Assembly: GCA_009777735.1 (NCBI GenBank)
Contig: WRLF01000003.1
Span: 115,543 to 179,542, forward strand
DNA: 64,000 nt
Origin: Treponema sp.
GTDB taxonomy: Bacteria > Spirochaetota > Spirochaetia > Treponematales > Breznakiellaceae
Direction: 5' to 3'
A program made the position numbers and the translations under genes. The notes beneath the pieces were generated by a model. That model was not told the DNA's origin, did no database searches, and saw only the letters and a list, made by a program, of their open reading frames with translations. Below are positions 32,544 to 42,137 of this stretch, piece by piece (positions within the stretch are counted from its first letter, which is position 1; every line of letters starts with the position of its first letter).

Positions 32544-33714
32544 ATAATGAAATTACATCCAGCTCTTGGATCATGTCATTTAATTCCTGAACCATTACTT
32601 CCAATTCCTGAGTTAATTCCTGAATGGTATCTTCCAGCTGGGAATTTCTCTGTGTTATATTTATATTTTCCAAACGCAGTCTGTCTCTTTGATTATTGAG
32701 AGTATTTGTTTCTGTTTCAAAATACTCTAAAAAAGGAATTGCTCCAGGCATTACTCCAGAGGAAAATTCTATATTCTCAAAGTGAGGGGAAAATAGGTAT
32801 ACCAGAAAATTTTCTGCCAATTGAATTACCGCATCTCCCATAAAGTGCAGTACGACACCCTGGCTTAATCTTTCCTGGAATTGATTTGCATGATAATGTG
32901 CACGGTTATTGGCAAGGGCTATGTTTTCAATCTTATGGTCAATAATAGAGCTGACTGTTTCCGGTTTTCTTTCAGCACTCATTTTTTGATTTACCCTTCG
33001 TGTTTCTGCAATATGTCTGAATGGTTCATTTTTGCTTGCTCCCATATAAGTAGGAGTGATTCCCGAAATATTTACGGTGTTTTCATTTATTTTTGATATC
33101 ATGATATTTTTTAAATCAATACCAAATTTTGCTTCGATATCATGACTGATAACAACAAGAACTTCATCAAAATAGTAATCTGCGTTAATACCCCATCCTC
33201 TTCTTACTTTATTAAGCCTGTCTTTTCTGACTGTTGTTTGATTTAAATCTATCTGTAATAATGCAACTTCGAATATAGTATTAAAATTTCTAACGCTAAG
33301 ATTCCCGTTTTCCAGCAGTGTTATGTTTTCGCTTAATGTTTCAATCTCAATGGAGCGTTCTTCCATTGCAATTCTGTTGTTTTCCAATTCTATGTTTAGT
33401 TCGTCAATTCGAATTTCCTGTCTTTTTATTCTGATTTCCCTGCTTACCCGATCCAATTCATCTGCTCTTTTACCGATAATTCCTGCCTCTACCAGGCTAT
33501 TTATTGATGAGATAACAGGTATCATTAAAACACAGCTGATAATGGTGGAAAGTATAATTGCCCACTTGCCATATTCTTTGATAACACAATAAAGAATAAT
33601 CCCGATAATACCTGCAATACAAACAGCTATAATTATTATTGGGAATGTTGTCTCCCAAAATACATCCCATTTGCTTAAAGATCCTCCGGTTAATATGTTT
33701 AAAAAATCCCTCAT
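32542..33714 (-). CDS. DUF4230-like membrane protein with coiled coils (paralogue 2)
   Basis: 390 residues from ATG 33714, which has AAGGAT 7 bases upstream; the frame is open 18 codons further. Two transmembrane helices (PIIIIAVCIAGIIGIILYCV; WAIILSTIISCVLMIPVISS), a charged coiled coil (about 80-140), then VVISHDIEAKFGIDLKNI with NTVNISGITPTYMG, the DUF4230 pattern. The C terminus is a long heptad coil (QELTQELEVMVQELNDMIQE). Related over its whole length to the preceding gene, four bases away. Function unknown. Confidence 0.7.
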   Translation of the reverse strand: MRDFLNILTGGSLSKWDVFWETTFPIIIIAVCIAGIIGIILYCVIKEYGKWAIILSTIISCVLMIPVISSINSLVEAGIIGKRADELDRVSREIRIKRQEIRIDELNIELENNRIAMEERSIEIETLSENITLLENGNLSVRNFNTIFEVALLQIDLNQTTVRKDRLNKVRRGWGINADYYFDEVLVVISHDIEAKFGIDLKNIMISKINENTVNISGITPTYMGASKNEPFRHIAETRRVNQKMSAERKPETVSSIIDHKIENIALANNRAHYHANQFQERLSQGVVLHFMGDAVIQLAENFLVYLFSPHFENIEFSSGVMPGAIPFLEYFETETNTLNNQRDRLRLENINITQRNSQLEDTIQELTQELEVMVQELNDMIQELDVISL

Positions 33715-33718
33715 ATTA

Positions 33719-34759
33719 TTATCCTTCCTGATTGTTAAGAAGCATATCTCTTTGATAAATAAGGGCATTTGCTTCTGTTTGGAAATAGTCCATAAATGGG
33801 ACAGCTTCAGGTATTGTTCCGGCGGAAAATTCGATATTCGTGTAAAACGGTGAAAATATGTATTTAAGAAAATTTTGTGATAACTGTATTACTGCGCTGT
33901 CCATAAAACCAAGTTCGGCGCCGCTGTTTAAATTTTCCTGAAATTGCCTCATATACTCCCATGCGCGCCCTTCAGAGAAATTTATTGCTAATCTGGAATT
34001 ATTTATTTCAATAGTGTCTAAAACATTTTCTCCAAAACTATCCTTCAAATTTACACGTCTTACTTCTGCAACATGTCTGTCGTGATTATTCGCAATTGCA
34101 CCAATATACATTGGATGTATTCCGGAAATAACAATACTGCTTTCATCAATTTTTTGTATTCTGATTGCTTCAAGGTCAATGCCAAATTTTGCATCTACTT
34201 CATAACTGATAATAACAAGAAGTTCATCATGATAAATATCCGCTACAATTCCCCATCCGGTCTGAATATCCTGTATTATTTCTCTGTTAATAGTTGTTTT
34301 TTCTATATTGGTCTGCAATAAAGCTACCTGAAATATTTCCCGGAAATTACCGATACTTAGCTGGGTTCTTTCAAGTAATTTTATGCTTTCGTTTAAAGTT
34401 TCAATTTCTATTGATTGCAGCTCCCTGGCAACAGCCATTCTTCTCAGCTCGCTTTCTTGTTGAAGTATTTCTCTTTCATTTCTTCTTATTTCTGCTCTGC
34501 GATTTAAATCCTCCAGTTCCTCTATAGGTAATATTAAATTTTCAATTTTTACCATATTATGATAAGACGCAACGATAGGTATCATTAGTACACAGCCAAG
34601 TAAAGCTGATAGTATAATCGCTAATTTTTCATTTTCTACCAATATCGCACAAAGCAGCATTATAACAAGAATGCCCAAAATGCAGACCCCAAAGACTACT
34701 GAAGGGACTGCCATGCCAATAGCATTTTGAAGATTATGCCAAAATTCTAAAAAGCTCAT
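33719..34759 (-). CDS. DUF4230-like membrane protein (paralogue 1)
   Basis: 346 residues with the same plan: two N-terminal helices (SVVFGVCILGILVIMLLCAI; LAIILSALLGCVLMIPIVAS), a coiled coil, then LLVIISYEVDAKFGIDLEAI and SSIVISGIHPMYIGA. It lacks the long C-terminal coil of paralogue 2. Promoter on the minus strand: TTGACA (34828-34823), 16 bases, TATAGT (34806-34801). AT-rich pair lying between the tmRNA repeats and the LRR genes; a tandem duplication. Confidence 0.7.
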   Translation of the reverse strand: MSFLEFWHNLQNAIGMAVPSVVFGVCILGILVIMLLCAILVENEKLAIILSALLGCVLMIPIVASYHNMVKIENLILPIEELEDLNRRAEIRRNEREILQQESELRRMAVARELQSIEIETLNESIKLLERTQLSIGNFREIFQVALLQTNIEKTTINREIIQDIQTGWGIVADIYHDELLVIISYEVDAKFGIDLEAIRIQKIDESSIVISGIHPMYIGAIANNHDRHVAEVRRVNLKDSFGENVLDTIEINNSRLAINFSEGRAWEYMRQFQENLNSGAELGFMDSAVIQLSQNFLKYIFSPFYTNIEFSAGTIPEAVPFMDYFQTEANALIYQRDMLLNNQEG

Positions 34760-34865
34760 TTTCTACCTCTATATTGTTTCCTTTATTATCTCTTGCTTGT
34801 ACTATAATATTTTTTTTATAATTGTCAAGCCACCGTATTGCCTCTTCAGTGAGAGGATCCCCTCA

Positions 34866-36695
34866 TCAAAAAACCTCATCATTATCACAGGTGATTTTCA
34901 CTTCCGTAACGATATTATTGATTTTAAGTACATCCTCATTTGCCCATTCGTTATGAGAATAGAGTATATGCAGGGCATAACAGATATAATAATCCCGAAG
35001 CTCAAGATCGCCAAACCCTTCAATGTTCCAGCTTAAATTCCGGCGGATATGGATATTATCACGGAAGCCGCTCTCATCCGCTGTTTCGGAGTTATAATCA
35101 AACTTTATGTTCAACTCAAATGGGGGATTGAGATAATCGGTAATGACCAAGTAGATCTGATCCCGGCTCTTTTCTGAATCGATAAGTATTTCCGGATATA
35201 AAGTAATTTCAATGTAAATTTTGCCTGTTTTAAATGATGCTATGTCTTTTTTATACAGGGCAGTAACCATTGTCTTTGCCCTGGCAAAACCGTCTTCCCA
35301 GGCTGCCAGAAATGCATCGCTCACTCTGACTGCCCTCTGTTTGTTTTCATCGGTCCATTTGAATTTTCGATTCAGCCTGCACCTTCGTTCCAGCATAAGG
35401 GTCCTAAAAACATCCCTGGTTTCTTCTGAAGCGAGGGTGCGGCTCGTTGCGGAACACAGGATAGACTCTATTTCCTTCAAAGAAAAAGTTTCCAGAATTT
35501 TCCAGCGATAATGGTAACTCATGGCGGCAATATCATCAAAACCGGGAATGCTCTTTTTCTTACTGCCGGTACTTGAAAGCGGCAGCATGAGATATTCTTT
35601 GTTGGTTTTAACATGAATATCCGGAGAATTCGATAATTTCCGCAGCCAGCCGGGCAGTTTTATAAGATTATAAAGGTCAAGATTTAGATTATTAATGTTC
35701 TTTAAATTACCCATACTTTCTGGTAGAACAGTCAACGCTCCGGAAAAGATATCAACTGTTTTAAGCGATACAAGACTGCCGAAATTACCGGGCAGCGATT
35801 TCAGAGCAAAAGTATCAAGGCGAAGCTCTTCCAATTTCTTTAATTCGCACAATGACGGAGGCAGTACTGATAATGCATCACTTTCAAGGCTGAATAACTC
35901 GAGGTTTTTACATCCGCCAATAGATGCCGGGATAGTTTGCAAACCTGATACCTGAATGAATAATCGTTTAAGCGAAGACAGACTGCCAAAAGACCGGGGA
36001 AGTACGGTGTTTTGTGCCATCAAAGACAGTTCTTCCAGGGCGGTAAGCTTGCCGAATGAATCCGGCAGACTTATGGATTTATTGGAATATAGTTTGAGGG
36101 TATTCAATACAGAGAGATATCCAAAAGTTTCCGGCAGGGTTTGATAATTCCCGTGAAGCTCAAGATAGGTCAATGGGCAGCGGCTAATTGAATCGGGAAT
36201 CTTTGTTAAACATGTTCCACAAATAGAAAGGTGTTTCAGTTTTCTCAAATTGCCAATCGCGGCAGGGATTGTTTTTATGGCATCGTTGCATATAATGAGT
36301 GTTTCCAGTTTTTCCAGGCTCCACACCCATTGAGGTATCTCCACAATGTCGTACCCTAAAGTAAGGTGTCTAAGGTTATGCAGATTACCAAACTCTGCCG
36401 GGAGAATTACTTTTTCACGATCGCTTAAACCGGAAAACTGCCACCCAAGCGACAGTTTTTTAAGGGCATTGATGCTGCCAATACAGCCAGGTATTTCTTT
36501 TAGGTTAAGGTTGGATAAGTCAAGTTCAACAAGTGTTTCCAGTTCCGCTATTTCCGGAGGGAGCGTTTTTAATTTTAAAGGAGCAAAAAACAGCTTCCTG
36601 CGTTTTTTCTCGCGGCATTCTTGTATCCGCCTTTGCGCCTCGGCATAAATTGCATCGTCATCAAATAAAAGCGTATATTTAAACTGCTTGTCCAT
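34866..36695 (-). CDS. Leucine-rich repeat protein with C-terminal uncharacterised domain
   Basis: 609 residues from ATG 36695 (GAGGAG 7 bases upstream; an ATG six codons earlier lacks it). No signal peptide, so cytoplasmic. Roughly 13 plant/intracellular-type LRRs (LxxLxxLxLxxNxLxxLPxxIGxL) span residues ~50-390, followed by a ~220-residue alpha/beta domain rich in charged residues (TDENKQRAVRVSDAFLAAWE; EITLYPEILIDSEKSRDQIY). Divergent from a second LRR gene across a spacer with two copies of one palindrome. Confidence 0.8.
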   Translation of the reverse strand: MDKQFKYTLLFDDDAIYAEAQRRIQECREKKRRKLFFAPLKLKTLPPEIAELETLVELDLSNLNLKEIPGCIGSINALKKLSLGWQFSGLSDREKVILPAEFGNLHNLRHLTLGYDIVEIPQWVWSLEKLETLIICNDAIKTIPAAIGNLRKLKHLSICGTCLTKIPDSISRCPLTYLELHGNYQTLPETFGYLSVLNTLKLYSNKSISLPDSFGKLTALEELSLMAQNTVLPRSFGSLSSLKRLFIQVSGLQTIPASIGGCKNLELFSLESDALSVLPPSLCELKKLEELRLDTFALKSLPGNFGSLVSLKTVDIFSGALTVLPESMGNLKNINNLNLDLYNLIKLPGWLRKLSNSPDIHVKTNKEYLMLPLSSTGSKKKSIPGFDDIAAMSYHYRWKILETFSLKEIESILCSATSRTLASEETRDVFRTLMLERRCRLNRKFKWTDENKQRAVRVSDAFLAAWEDGFARAKTMVTALYKKDIASFKTGKIYIEITLYPEILIDSEKSRDQIYLVITDYLNPPFELNIKFDYNSETADESGFRDNIHIRRNLSWNIEGFGDLELRDYYICYALHILYSHNEWANEDVLKINNIVTEVKITCDNDEVF

Positions 36696-36739
36696 GAGTT
36701 TCTCCTCATACAATTTTCATCAATTATAGTATAACTGAC

Positions 36740-36821
36740 CTGTCATACAATGACAGTCCTGTAAAAATTATCATTTTATGATACAATAAATGAAAAACAG
36801 CGATCTGTCATTCTGTGACAG
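36740..36821. promoter_or_regulatory. Twin palindromes between divergent LRR genes
   Basis: CTGTCATACAATGACAG (36740-36756) and CTGTCATTCTGTGACAG (36805-36821) share arms CTGTCA/TGACAG with a 5-base spacer. Each is close to a probable -10 box: TATACT for the minus gene and GTATAT for the plus gene. Probably operators for one dimeric regulator. Confidence 0.65.
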
Positions 36822-36855
36822 AGTATTACGGTATATTTGATTCAGGAGGCAGACC

Positions 36856-37875
36856 ATGTTTAGGAGTGCTGCAAACACACAGGAAATAGTAAATCGAATA
36901 AAGAAATGCCGTCTTGGCAAAGAAAAGGAGCTCGATCTTTCACACTTGAATATGCACGAACTTCCTGCTGAGATTAAGGATTTGAGTAACCTCACAACTC
37001 TCAATCTCAGTTACAACGAACTGGGATCGCTGCCGGACTGGATAGGCGAATTCCGTTCATTAACAAACCTCAATCTTCGAGGAAACCAGATGCATTCCCG
37101 GCGGGCTTTGCCTGATTCTATTGGAAACTTGCAGGAACTAACCTTTCTTGATGTAGGCGTCAATTTTCTTTCAGAGGTTCCTGAATTTATACAGGAGTTA
37201 CGTGCCCTTGAATACCTTGACCTTGAGGCGGTCAATACTGATTTTTTGCCCGGCTGGATAGGGAATCTGCGCTATCTTCAGTACCTCAACCTGCGCCATT
37301 GCGGGTTAAAAGAGCTGCCACAGTCGCTGAAAAACCTTGCCAAACTGCGCACCCTTTTCCTTGGATCAAACTGCCTGACGGAATTACCGGAATGGCTGGG
37401 AGATATATCGCAGCTTGAAAAACTGGATATCAGCGCGAATGAGTTATTCGTAATTCCCGAATTTCTCGGAAAACTAAAAAACTTAAACACCTTAAATCTT
37501 GGTTATACCGGCGGATGGGAAATTGAAAAACGCCATAATACCGTTAATCATTTGGACAGTCGGATTAATGAGCTTGATGTCCTGCCTGCCTTCATACAAG
37601 ATCTTCCCCTGCTTGCCCATCTTAATCTTGGGTACACCGGTATGAAAACATTTTTCGAAGAGCTGCGTTCGCTGCGGCTCGAAAGCCTGCACGTGAACAA
37701 TAACGATATAACCGAAATCCCCGAATGGCTTGGCTCCATGACCAGCCTGCGTGAGCTTGACCTTTCGTATAACGCAATTAAATCTCTCCCTAAAAGCCTT
37801 GGCAATCTTTCCGGTTTGGAAATTCTCAGCATTTTTGAAATGCCCATTAAAAAAATACCCTATGGAAAACGGTAA
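36856..37875 (+). CDS. Leucine-rich repeat protein, truncated by frameshift
   Basis: 339 residues: a 15-residue basic start (IVNRIKKCRLGKEKE) and about 12 cytoplasmic-type LRRs (LPAEIKDLSNLTTLNLSYNE and so on). AGGAGG 6 bases before the ATG. The frame ends at IPYGKR in the middle of a repeat. LRR sequence resumes in another frame just downstream, so this is the remaining intact part of a longer gene. It is divergent from the 609-residue LRR protein. Confidence 0.75.
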   Translation: MFRSAANTQEIVNRIKKCRLGKEKELDLSHLNMHELPAEIKDLSNLTTLNLSYNELGSLPDWIGEFRSLTNLNLRGNQMHSRRALPDSIGNLQELTFLDVGVNFLSEVPEFIQELRALEYLDLEAVNTDFLPGWIGNLRYLQYLNLRHCGLKELPQSLKNLAKLRTLFLGSNCLTELPEWLGDISQLEKLDISANELFVIPEFLGKLKNLNTLNLGYTGGWEIEKRHNTVNHLDSRINELDVLPAFIQDLPLLAHLNLGYTGMKTFFEELRSLRLESLHVNNNDITEIPEWLGSMTSLRELDLSYNAIKSLPKSLGNLSGLEILSIFEMPIKKIPYGKR

Positions 37876-38211
37876 TTTCCCGATACTGAGGAAAATTTAA
37901 AAAGCTGCCGGAATCCTTCGGCAATTTCGCTTCTCTTGAAGTTGAAGAAACAGAGTATCAACACTCCTTTGGCACCGCTTCCTGAGTGGCTGGGCGGCAT
38001 GAGTTCGCTTCAAAAACCAGACGTAATTTCAAGTACGATTATTACACTGTCCGATTCTATCGGGAGATTATGCAACCTGGAAGCGCTTGGCATTTACAGT
38101 TCGCAGAATGAAATACCATGGGATTATAGCAAATACCAACATCCGGAATATGACCATAATGAAGCAACCGAAAAAAAGAGCCCATTTCCCGGTCTGTGCC
38201 GATCAGCATGA
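37876..38211 (+). pseudogene. Frameshifted 3' remainder of the LRR gene
   Basis: Frame 0 (from about 37900) reads KLPESFGNFASLEVEE, an LRR. From about 37966 the original frame resumes with PLPEWLGGMSSLQKPDVISS and SIGRLCNLEALGIYSS. Thus the gene has at least two frameshifts and ends with a stop at 38209-38211. Confidence 0.75.
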
Positions 38212-38269
38212 TTTTGGCAGAAGAAAACCACGGAGAAAAATGCCGGCAGTGGCAGCAATAAGCTAAAAC

Positions 38270-38330
38270 AGCCTAAAAACCCCAGGCTGGCACAAGGTTT
38301 TCGGAGGCAAATCGTCCAAAAAATCGCCTT
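38270..38330. repeat. Degenerate copy of the tmRNA-adjacent repeat core
   Basis: AGGCTGGCACAAGGTTTTCG and GAGGCAAATCGTCC parallel AGCTGGCGCAGGGTTTTCGA and GGGCAAACCGCC in the copy at ~31925. The T-arm part is missing. Confidence 0.5.
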
Positions 38331-38384
38331 CTATTTCTCTAAGTCCCTTGACTTATGGCCAACTTTGGTAGATAGTTACAGTAT

Positions 38385-40763
38385 ATGAGTGACTATCTTG
38401 ATCCCAATAACGAAGAACTGTTGAAGGACTTTTTCAGTGAAGCCCAAATGCAGGTGGATACGCTGGAACAGAATATTCTCGTTCTGGAAAGCGAAGGCGC
38501 CAATAAAGACGCCGTGGATGAGATTTTCCGGGCGGCTCATACCTTAAAAGGCGGCTCCGCAACCGTGGAAATGATGGAACTCTCTCACTTTACCCATATT
38601 GTGGAAGATGTGCTTGATGCCATACGTTCAGATCAATTGTCCATCGATGAGAATGTTACCGATATCCTGCTTACAGCCATTGATGTGATAAAAGCAATGC
38701 TTGGGCAGCGGATGGACGGAAGTGTTTATCAGGAAGATGTATCTGATATAGAAAGCCGTCTTTCTGCATTATTGCCTGAGGGATCAAGCCGGAAAAAAGC
38801 CGGTGCAAAAGCTGCCGCTAAACCAGCGGCTCCTCCTCCTCCGCCCAAGCCCGTGAAAGCAGTTTCCGGTTCTTCGCTTACCGAGGATGAAATCAGAGAA
38901 ATGAAAGAGTCTGTTGACGGCGGTATGCCGGTTTACCAGGTTACCGTTAAATTCGATGAAAGCAGTCTGATGAACACCGTCAGCGGCATACAGGTGTATG
39001 CCGTACTAAAAGGCAGAGGGACCATACTCAAAACCACCCCGGACTTTGAACAACTCTATGAAGATAATTTTTTCCCTGTCGTTGACTACTATGTTGCTAC
39101 CCAGGAAAAACCGGATGCCATCAAGAGAGCCGTAATAATACCTGATGTTTCATTGGATGCGGATATCACCGATATTTCCAAGCTGGAAGCGGCCGCCTCG
39201 ACGGGCTCGGCAGCCAAGGCAGCGCCGGCAGCGGTAAAAGCTCCTGCAGCAGCGGCGCCTGCTGCTAAACCGGCAGCTCCTACCCCGGCAACACAGGCCG
39301 CTCCACAGCCTCCGGGCGGCGCTGCTCCCGGTAAAGCCAGTTCTACCGAAGATGCCAAAAAAGCCGGGAAAGAGGCGGGTTCCATTCTCCGTGTAGACTC
39401 GAAACGGATCGACGATCTCCTCAACCTGGTATCAGAGACAGTCATCACCAAAGCAACATTTAACCAGATCAACACCCAGTTCAACGAAATGGTCGGTCAG
39501 TTGCGCAGTATAGAAGGCCAATATCGGGATAAAATCAAGAGCCTGTTTGACAGTCTCCCCAATTACCTGGACAACATCCAGGACGGTAAATCCATCAAGG
39601 ATATCCGCAAGGAAATCAATGAAAATTATGGGGATATTTTCTCGCTTTTTGACGGGTTTGAAGCTTCTTTCAAGAACAATATGGCGAAATTCCGCTCCAC
39701 AGCGCAAAATCTTGGACGTATTACCGGGGAATTGCAGGAAGGGGTTATGCGAATTCGCATGGTGCCCATCAGCCAGATATTCAGCCGCTTCCCCCGGCTG
39801 GTGCGCGATTTGTCCAAGTCGCTGAATAAAAAAATCAATCTGGTTATCGAAGGTGAGGAGACCGAACTGGACAAATCCGTCATTGAAGATCTGCTTGATC
39901 CGATCATGCACTCGGTACGGAACTCTATTGACCATGGTATAGAATCGGTGGACGCGCGCCGTGTGGCGGGCAAGTCCGAGGAAGGCCGTGTACTCCTCAA
40001 GGCCACTAACGAAGGCAATATGATTGTCATCGAAATTTCCGATGACGGCAAAGGCATTGACGTTGAGGCGGTCAAGGCAAAAGCGGTGGAACGGGGCATC
40101 CTTAGCCCGAATAAACTGCTTACCGACCCGGAAGCTTTCAACCTGATCTTCGAACCGGGGTTCTCCACCGCCCAGCAAATCACCAATATTTCCGGTCGTG
40201 GAGTGGGTCTGGATGTTGTCCGCCGCCAGATTGACAAGCTTAACGGCACGGTTACTGTCAGTTCGGAAAAGGGCAAAGGCACTAAATTTACCATTAAGCT
40301 GCCGCTGACACTGGCAATTATCCAGGGCTTGCTTGTTCGTGTCGGAACAGAGATTTACTCCATTCCCATCACCAGTGTTATCGAGAGCCTGCGGGTAAAA
40401 CCGGATGAAATCAAGAAGATAGATAATTATGAGGTATTTAATATCCGCAGTGATGTCATCTCCCTGCTTCGCCTCAACCGGTTATTCGGTCTCAAGACAG
40501 AAGAACGGCAGGATTACCATTTTATTGTCATTGTCGGCACTGCCGAGAAAAAAATGGGTTTTATGGTAGACAGCCTCATTGGCGAAGAAGATGTGGTCAT
40601 CAAACCACTCAGGGATCAATTTACCAATTCACCCGGAATTGCCGGGGCATCCATTCTTGGAGACGGTTCGGTCTCCCTCATTATTGATGTAAGCCAATTA
40701 TTGGAATTGGGACTTAAAAAGGAATTGGAGCAGCGCCAGGTTCGCGAAGCTTCAATACGGTAG
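38385..40763 (+). CDS. cheA: Chemotaxis histidine kinase CheA
   Basis: 792 residues. HPt domain with phospho-accepting His52 (FRAAHTLKGGSAT), a P2-like domain (~165-255), a long Ala/Pro-rich linker (~270-325), dimerisation domain, HATPase with N box (HSVRNSIDHGIE), G1 (DDGKGID) and G2 (GRGVGLDVV), and a C-terminal CheW-like domain. It autophosphorylates and passes phosphate to CheY/CheB. TTGACT (38348-38353) and a GATAGT box 8 bases before ATG suggest a near-leaderless promoter. First gene of cheA - cheW/R - cheX. Confidence 0.97.
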   Translation: MSDYLDPNNEELLKDFFSEAQMQVDTLEQNILVLESEGANKDAVDEIFRAAHTLKGGSATVEMMELSHFTHIVEDVLDAIRSDQLSIDENVTDILLTAIDVIKAMLGQRMDGSVYQEDVSDIESRLSALLPEGSSRKKAGAKAAAKPAAPPPPPKPVKAVSGSSLTEDEIREMKESVDGGMPVYQVTVKFDESSLMNTVSGIQVYAVLKGRGTILKTTPDFEQLYEDNFFPVVDYYVATQEKPDAIKRAVIIPDVSLDADITDISKLEAAASTGSAAKAAPAAVKAPAAAAPAAKPAAPTPATQAAPQPPGGAAPGKASSTEDAKKAGKEAGSILRVDSKRIDDLLNLVSETVITKATFNQINTQFNEMVGQLRSIEGQYRDKIKSLFDSLPNYLDNIQDGKSIKDIRKEINENYGDIFSLFDGFEASFKNNMAKFRSTAQNLGRITGELQEGVMRIRMVPISQIFSRFPRLVRDLSKSLNKKINLVIEGEETELDKSVIEDLLDPIMHSVRNSIDHGIESVDARRVAGKSEEGRVLLKATNEGNMIVIEISDDGKGIDVEAVKAKAVERGILSPNKLLTDPEAFNLIFEPGFSTAQQITNISGRGVGLDVVRRQIDKLNGTVTVSSEKGKGTKFTIKLPLTLAIIQGLLVRVGTEIYSIPITSVIESLRVKPDEIKKIDNYEVFNIRSDVISLLRLNRLFGLKTEERQDYHFIVIVGTAEKKMGFMVDSLIGEEDVVIKPLRDQFTNSPGIAGASILGDGSVSLIIDVSQLLELGLKKELEQRQVREASIR

Positions 40764-40769
40764 GTATAT

Positions 40770-42110
40770 ATGGCAGCAGAAATAAAGGATCTTATTCAGG
40801 TAAACGCCGATCTGCAGGAGCAGAAAGAGCGGGTTGAAACAGTTGATTTCAAGATGATCACATTTTCCCTTGCGGGAAAAGATTACGGCGTTGATATTAT
40901 GAACGTCAAGGAAATCGCCAAAGCCGATAAATTCACGTATGTACCCAATGCCGCTTCTTATATTCGAGGGGTGTATAACCTCCGCGGGGACATTATTCCC
41001 ATCATCGATCTCAGAACATTCTTCCATGTCCCCCTGGAGAAAAAAAACGACGGCCAGGAAAATATGCTGATCCTCCGTATAAACGAGCAGGTATACGGAA
41101 CCATTGTTGATAAAATCGACAAGGTAGTAGGGATTAATCATGAGCATATTCAGCCTCCGCACCCGATTTTTGGCGATATAAACATCAAGTTTATTTCCGG
41201 TGTTGTGGAAAAAGACGGCGCTTTGTACATCATACTTGATGTAGTGCGAATATTCGGTCAAAAAGAAAAAGAAGAAGACAAAGAACGGGGAACCACTGGT
41301 GAAACCGGCCCTTATTTTGCACCTGCTGCGCTTCAGGCACCTCCGGACCTTAGCCAGAAAGCTGCCGCCGCTACCGATACTGCGATTGGATTTATTAAAG
41401 AAGGTCTGGCAGCACTCAGAGGGTTTATTTCCTCACCATTTAATGAAACCTGGATTCGCCGCCGTTTTGACGAATGGAGCATGGGAAGGACTGCCGGTGA
41501 TGTTCAGTTGAAGGGCTCATCCGATGCTGATGAATTCCTTTCTGCTTTTGCTTCACCCTGTACGGGGGTGTTTTGGGATGAAGATTATTCCACTGCGGTA
41601 AGAAACATTCTGCCCAATATTACCTCAAAAAACATCCATGTATGGAACATAGGCTCCGGCAAGGGCTATGAATCTTTTTCGTTTGCATGTATACTTAAAT
41701 CCCGGTATCCGAATGCGATCATTAAGGTATGGGCAAACGACAATGATATAATGGCTATCAGTCAGGCGCCCAGCATGATTTTTGACATGGAGGAACTTCC
41801 CGAATATTGCATGGATTTTGTAACGAAAGGCCCGAACGGATATTTTTTCAATCAGGCGATCAAAGATTCAGTTGTTTTCGAATACCATGATGTTCTGAAT
41901 GAAACCCCCTTACCGGATCTGGATATTATTCTTGTTCGGGATTTAGTATCGTTCCTTCCGGAACAGGATCAGATCAGGGTGGTTGCCGGTTTTGGTGAAA
42001 AACTAAAAAGCCAGGGAATGGTGATTCTGGGGAGAAACGAAGAACTGACCGGGGATAAATGGACTTCGGTGTCCAACGATCCGGTTTCGGCTTACGTGCG
42101 TAGTACCTAG
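40770..42110 (+). CDS. CheW coupling protein fused to CheR-like methyltransferase domain
   Basis: 446 residues. N-terminal CheW domain, residues ~25-165 (MITFSLAGKDYGVDIMNVKE; YNLRGDIIPIIDLR), then an Ala-rich linker (~190-210) and a CheR-like domain from ~225 (VWNIGSGKGYESFSFACIL; RDLVSFLPEQDQIRVV). CheR proteins usually have G(C/T)xxGEExYS here; GSGKGYE is a departure, so catalytic activity is doubtful. It links CheA to receptors; treponemes have this fusion. Six bases after cheA. Confidence 0.9.
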   Translation: MAAEIKDLIQVNADLQEQKERVETVDFKMITFSLAGKDYGVDIMNVKEIAKADKFTYVPNAASYIRGVYNLRGDIIPIIDLRTFFHVPLEKKNDGQENMLILRINEQVYGTIVDKIDKVVGINHEHIQPPHPIFGDINIKFISGVVEKDGALYIILDVVRIFGQKEKEEDKERGTTGETGPYFAPAALQAPPDLSQKAAAATDTAIGFIKEGLAALRGFISSPFNETWIRRRFDEWSMGRTAGDVQLKGSSDADEFLSAFASPCTGVFWDEDYSTAVRNILPNITSKNIHVWNIGSGKGYESFSFACILKSRYPNAIIKVWANDNDIMAISQAPSMIFDMEELPEYCMDFVTKGPNGYFFNQAIKDSVVFEYHDVLNETPLPDLDIILVRDLVSFLPEQDQIRVVAGFGEKLKSQGMVILGRNEELTGDKWTSVSNDPVSAYVRST

Positions 42111-42137
42111 ATTGATATTATTGAAGGAGAGTGAATC

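Noticed and set aside
39432..40294. Minus-strand frames of 222-248 residues inside cheA.
   Set aside because: They are shadows of the conserved cheA coding strand, caused by its codon use.
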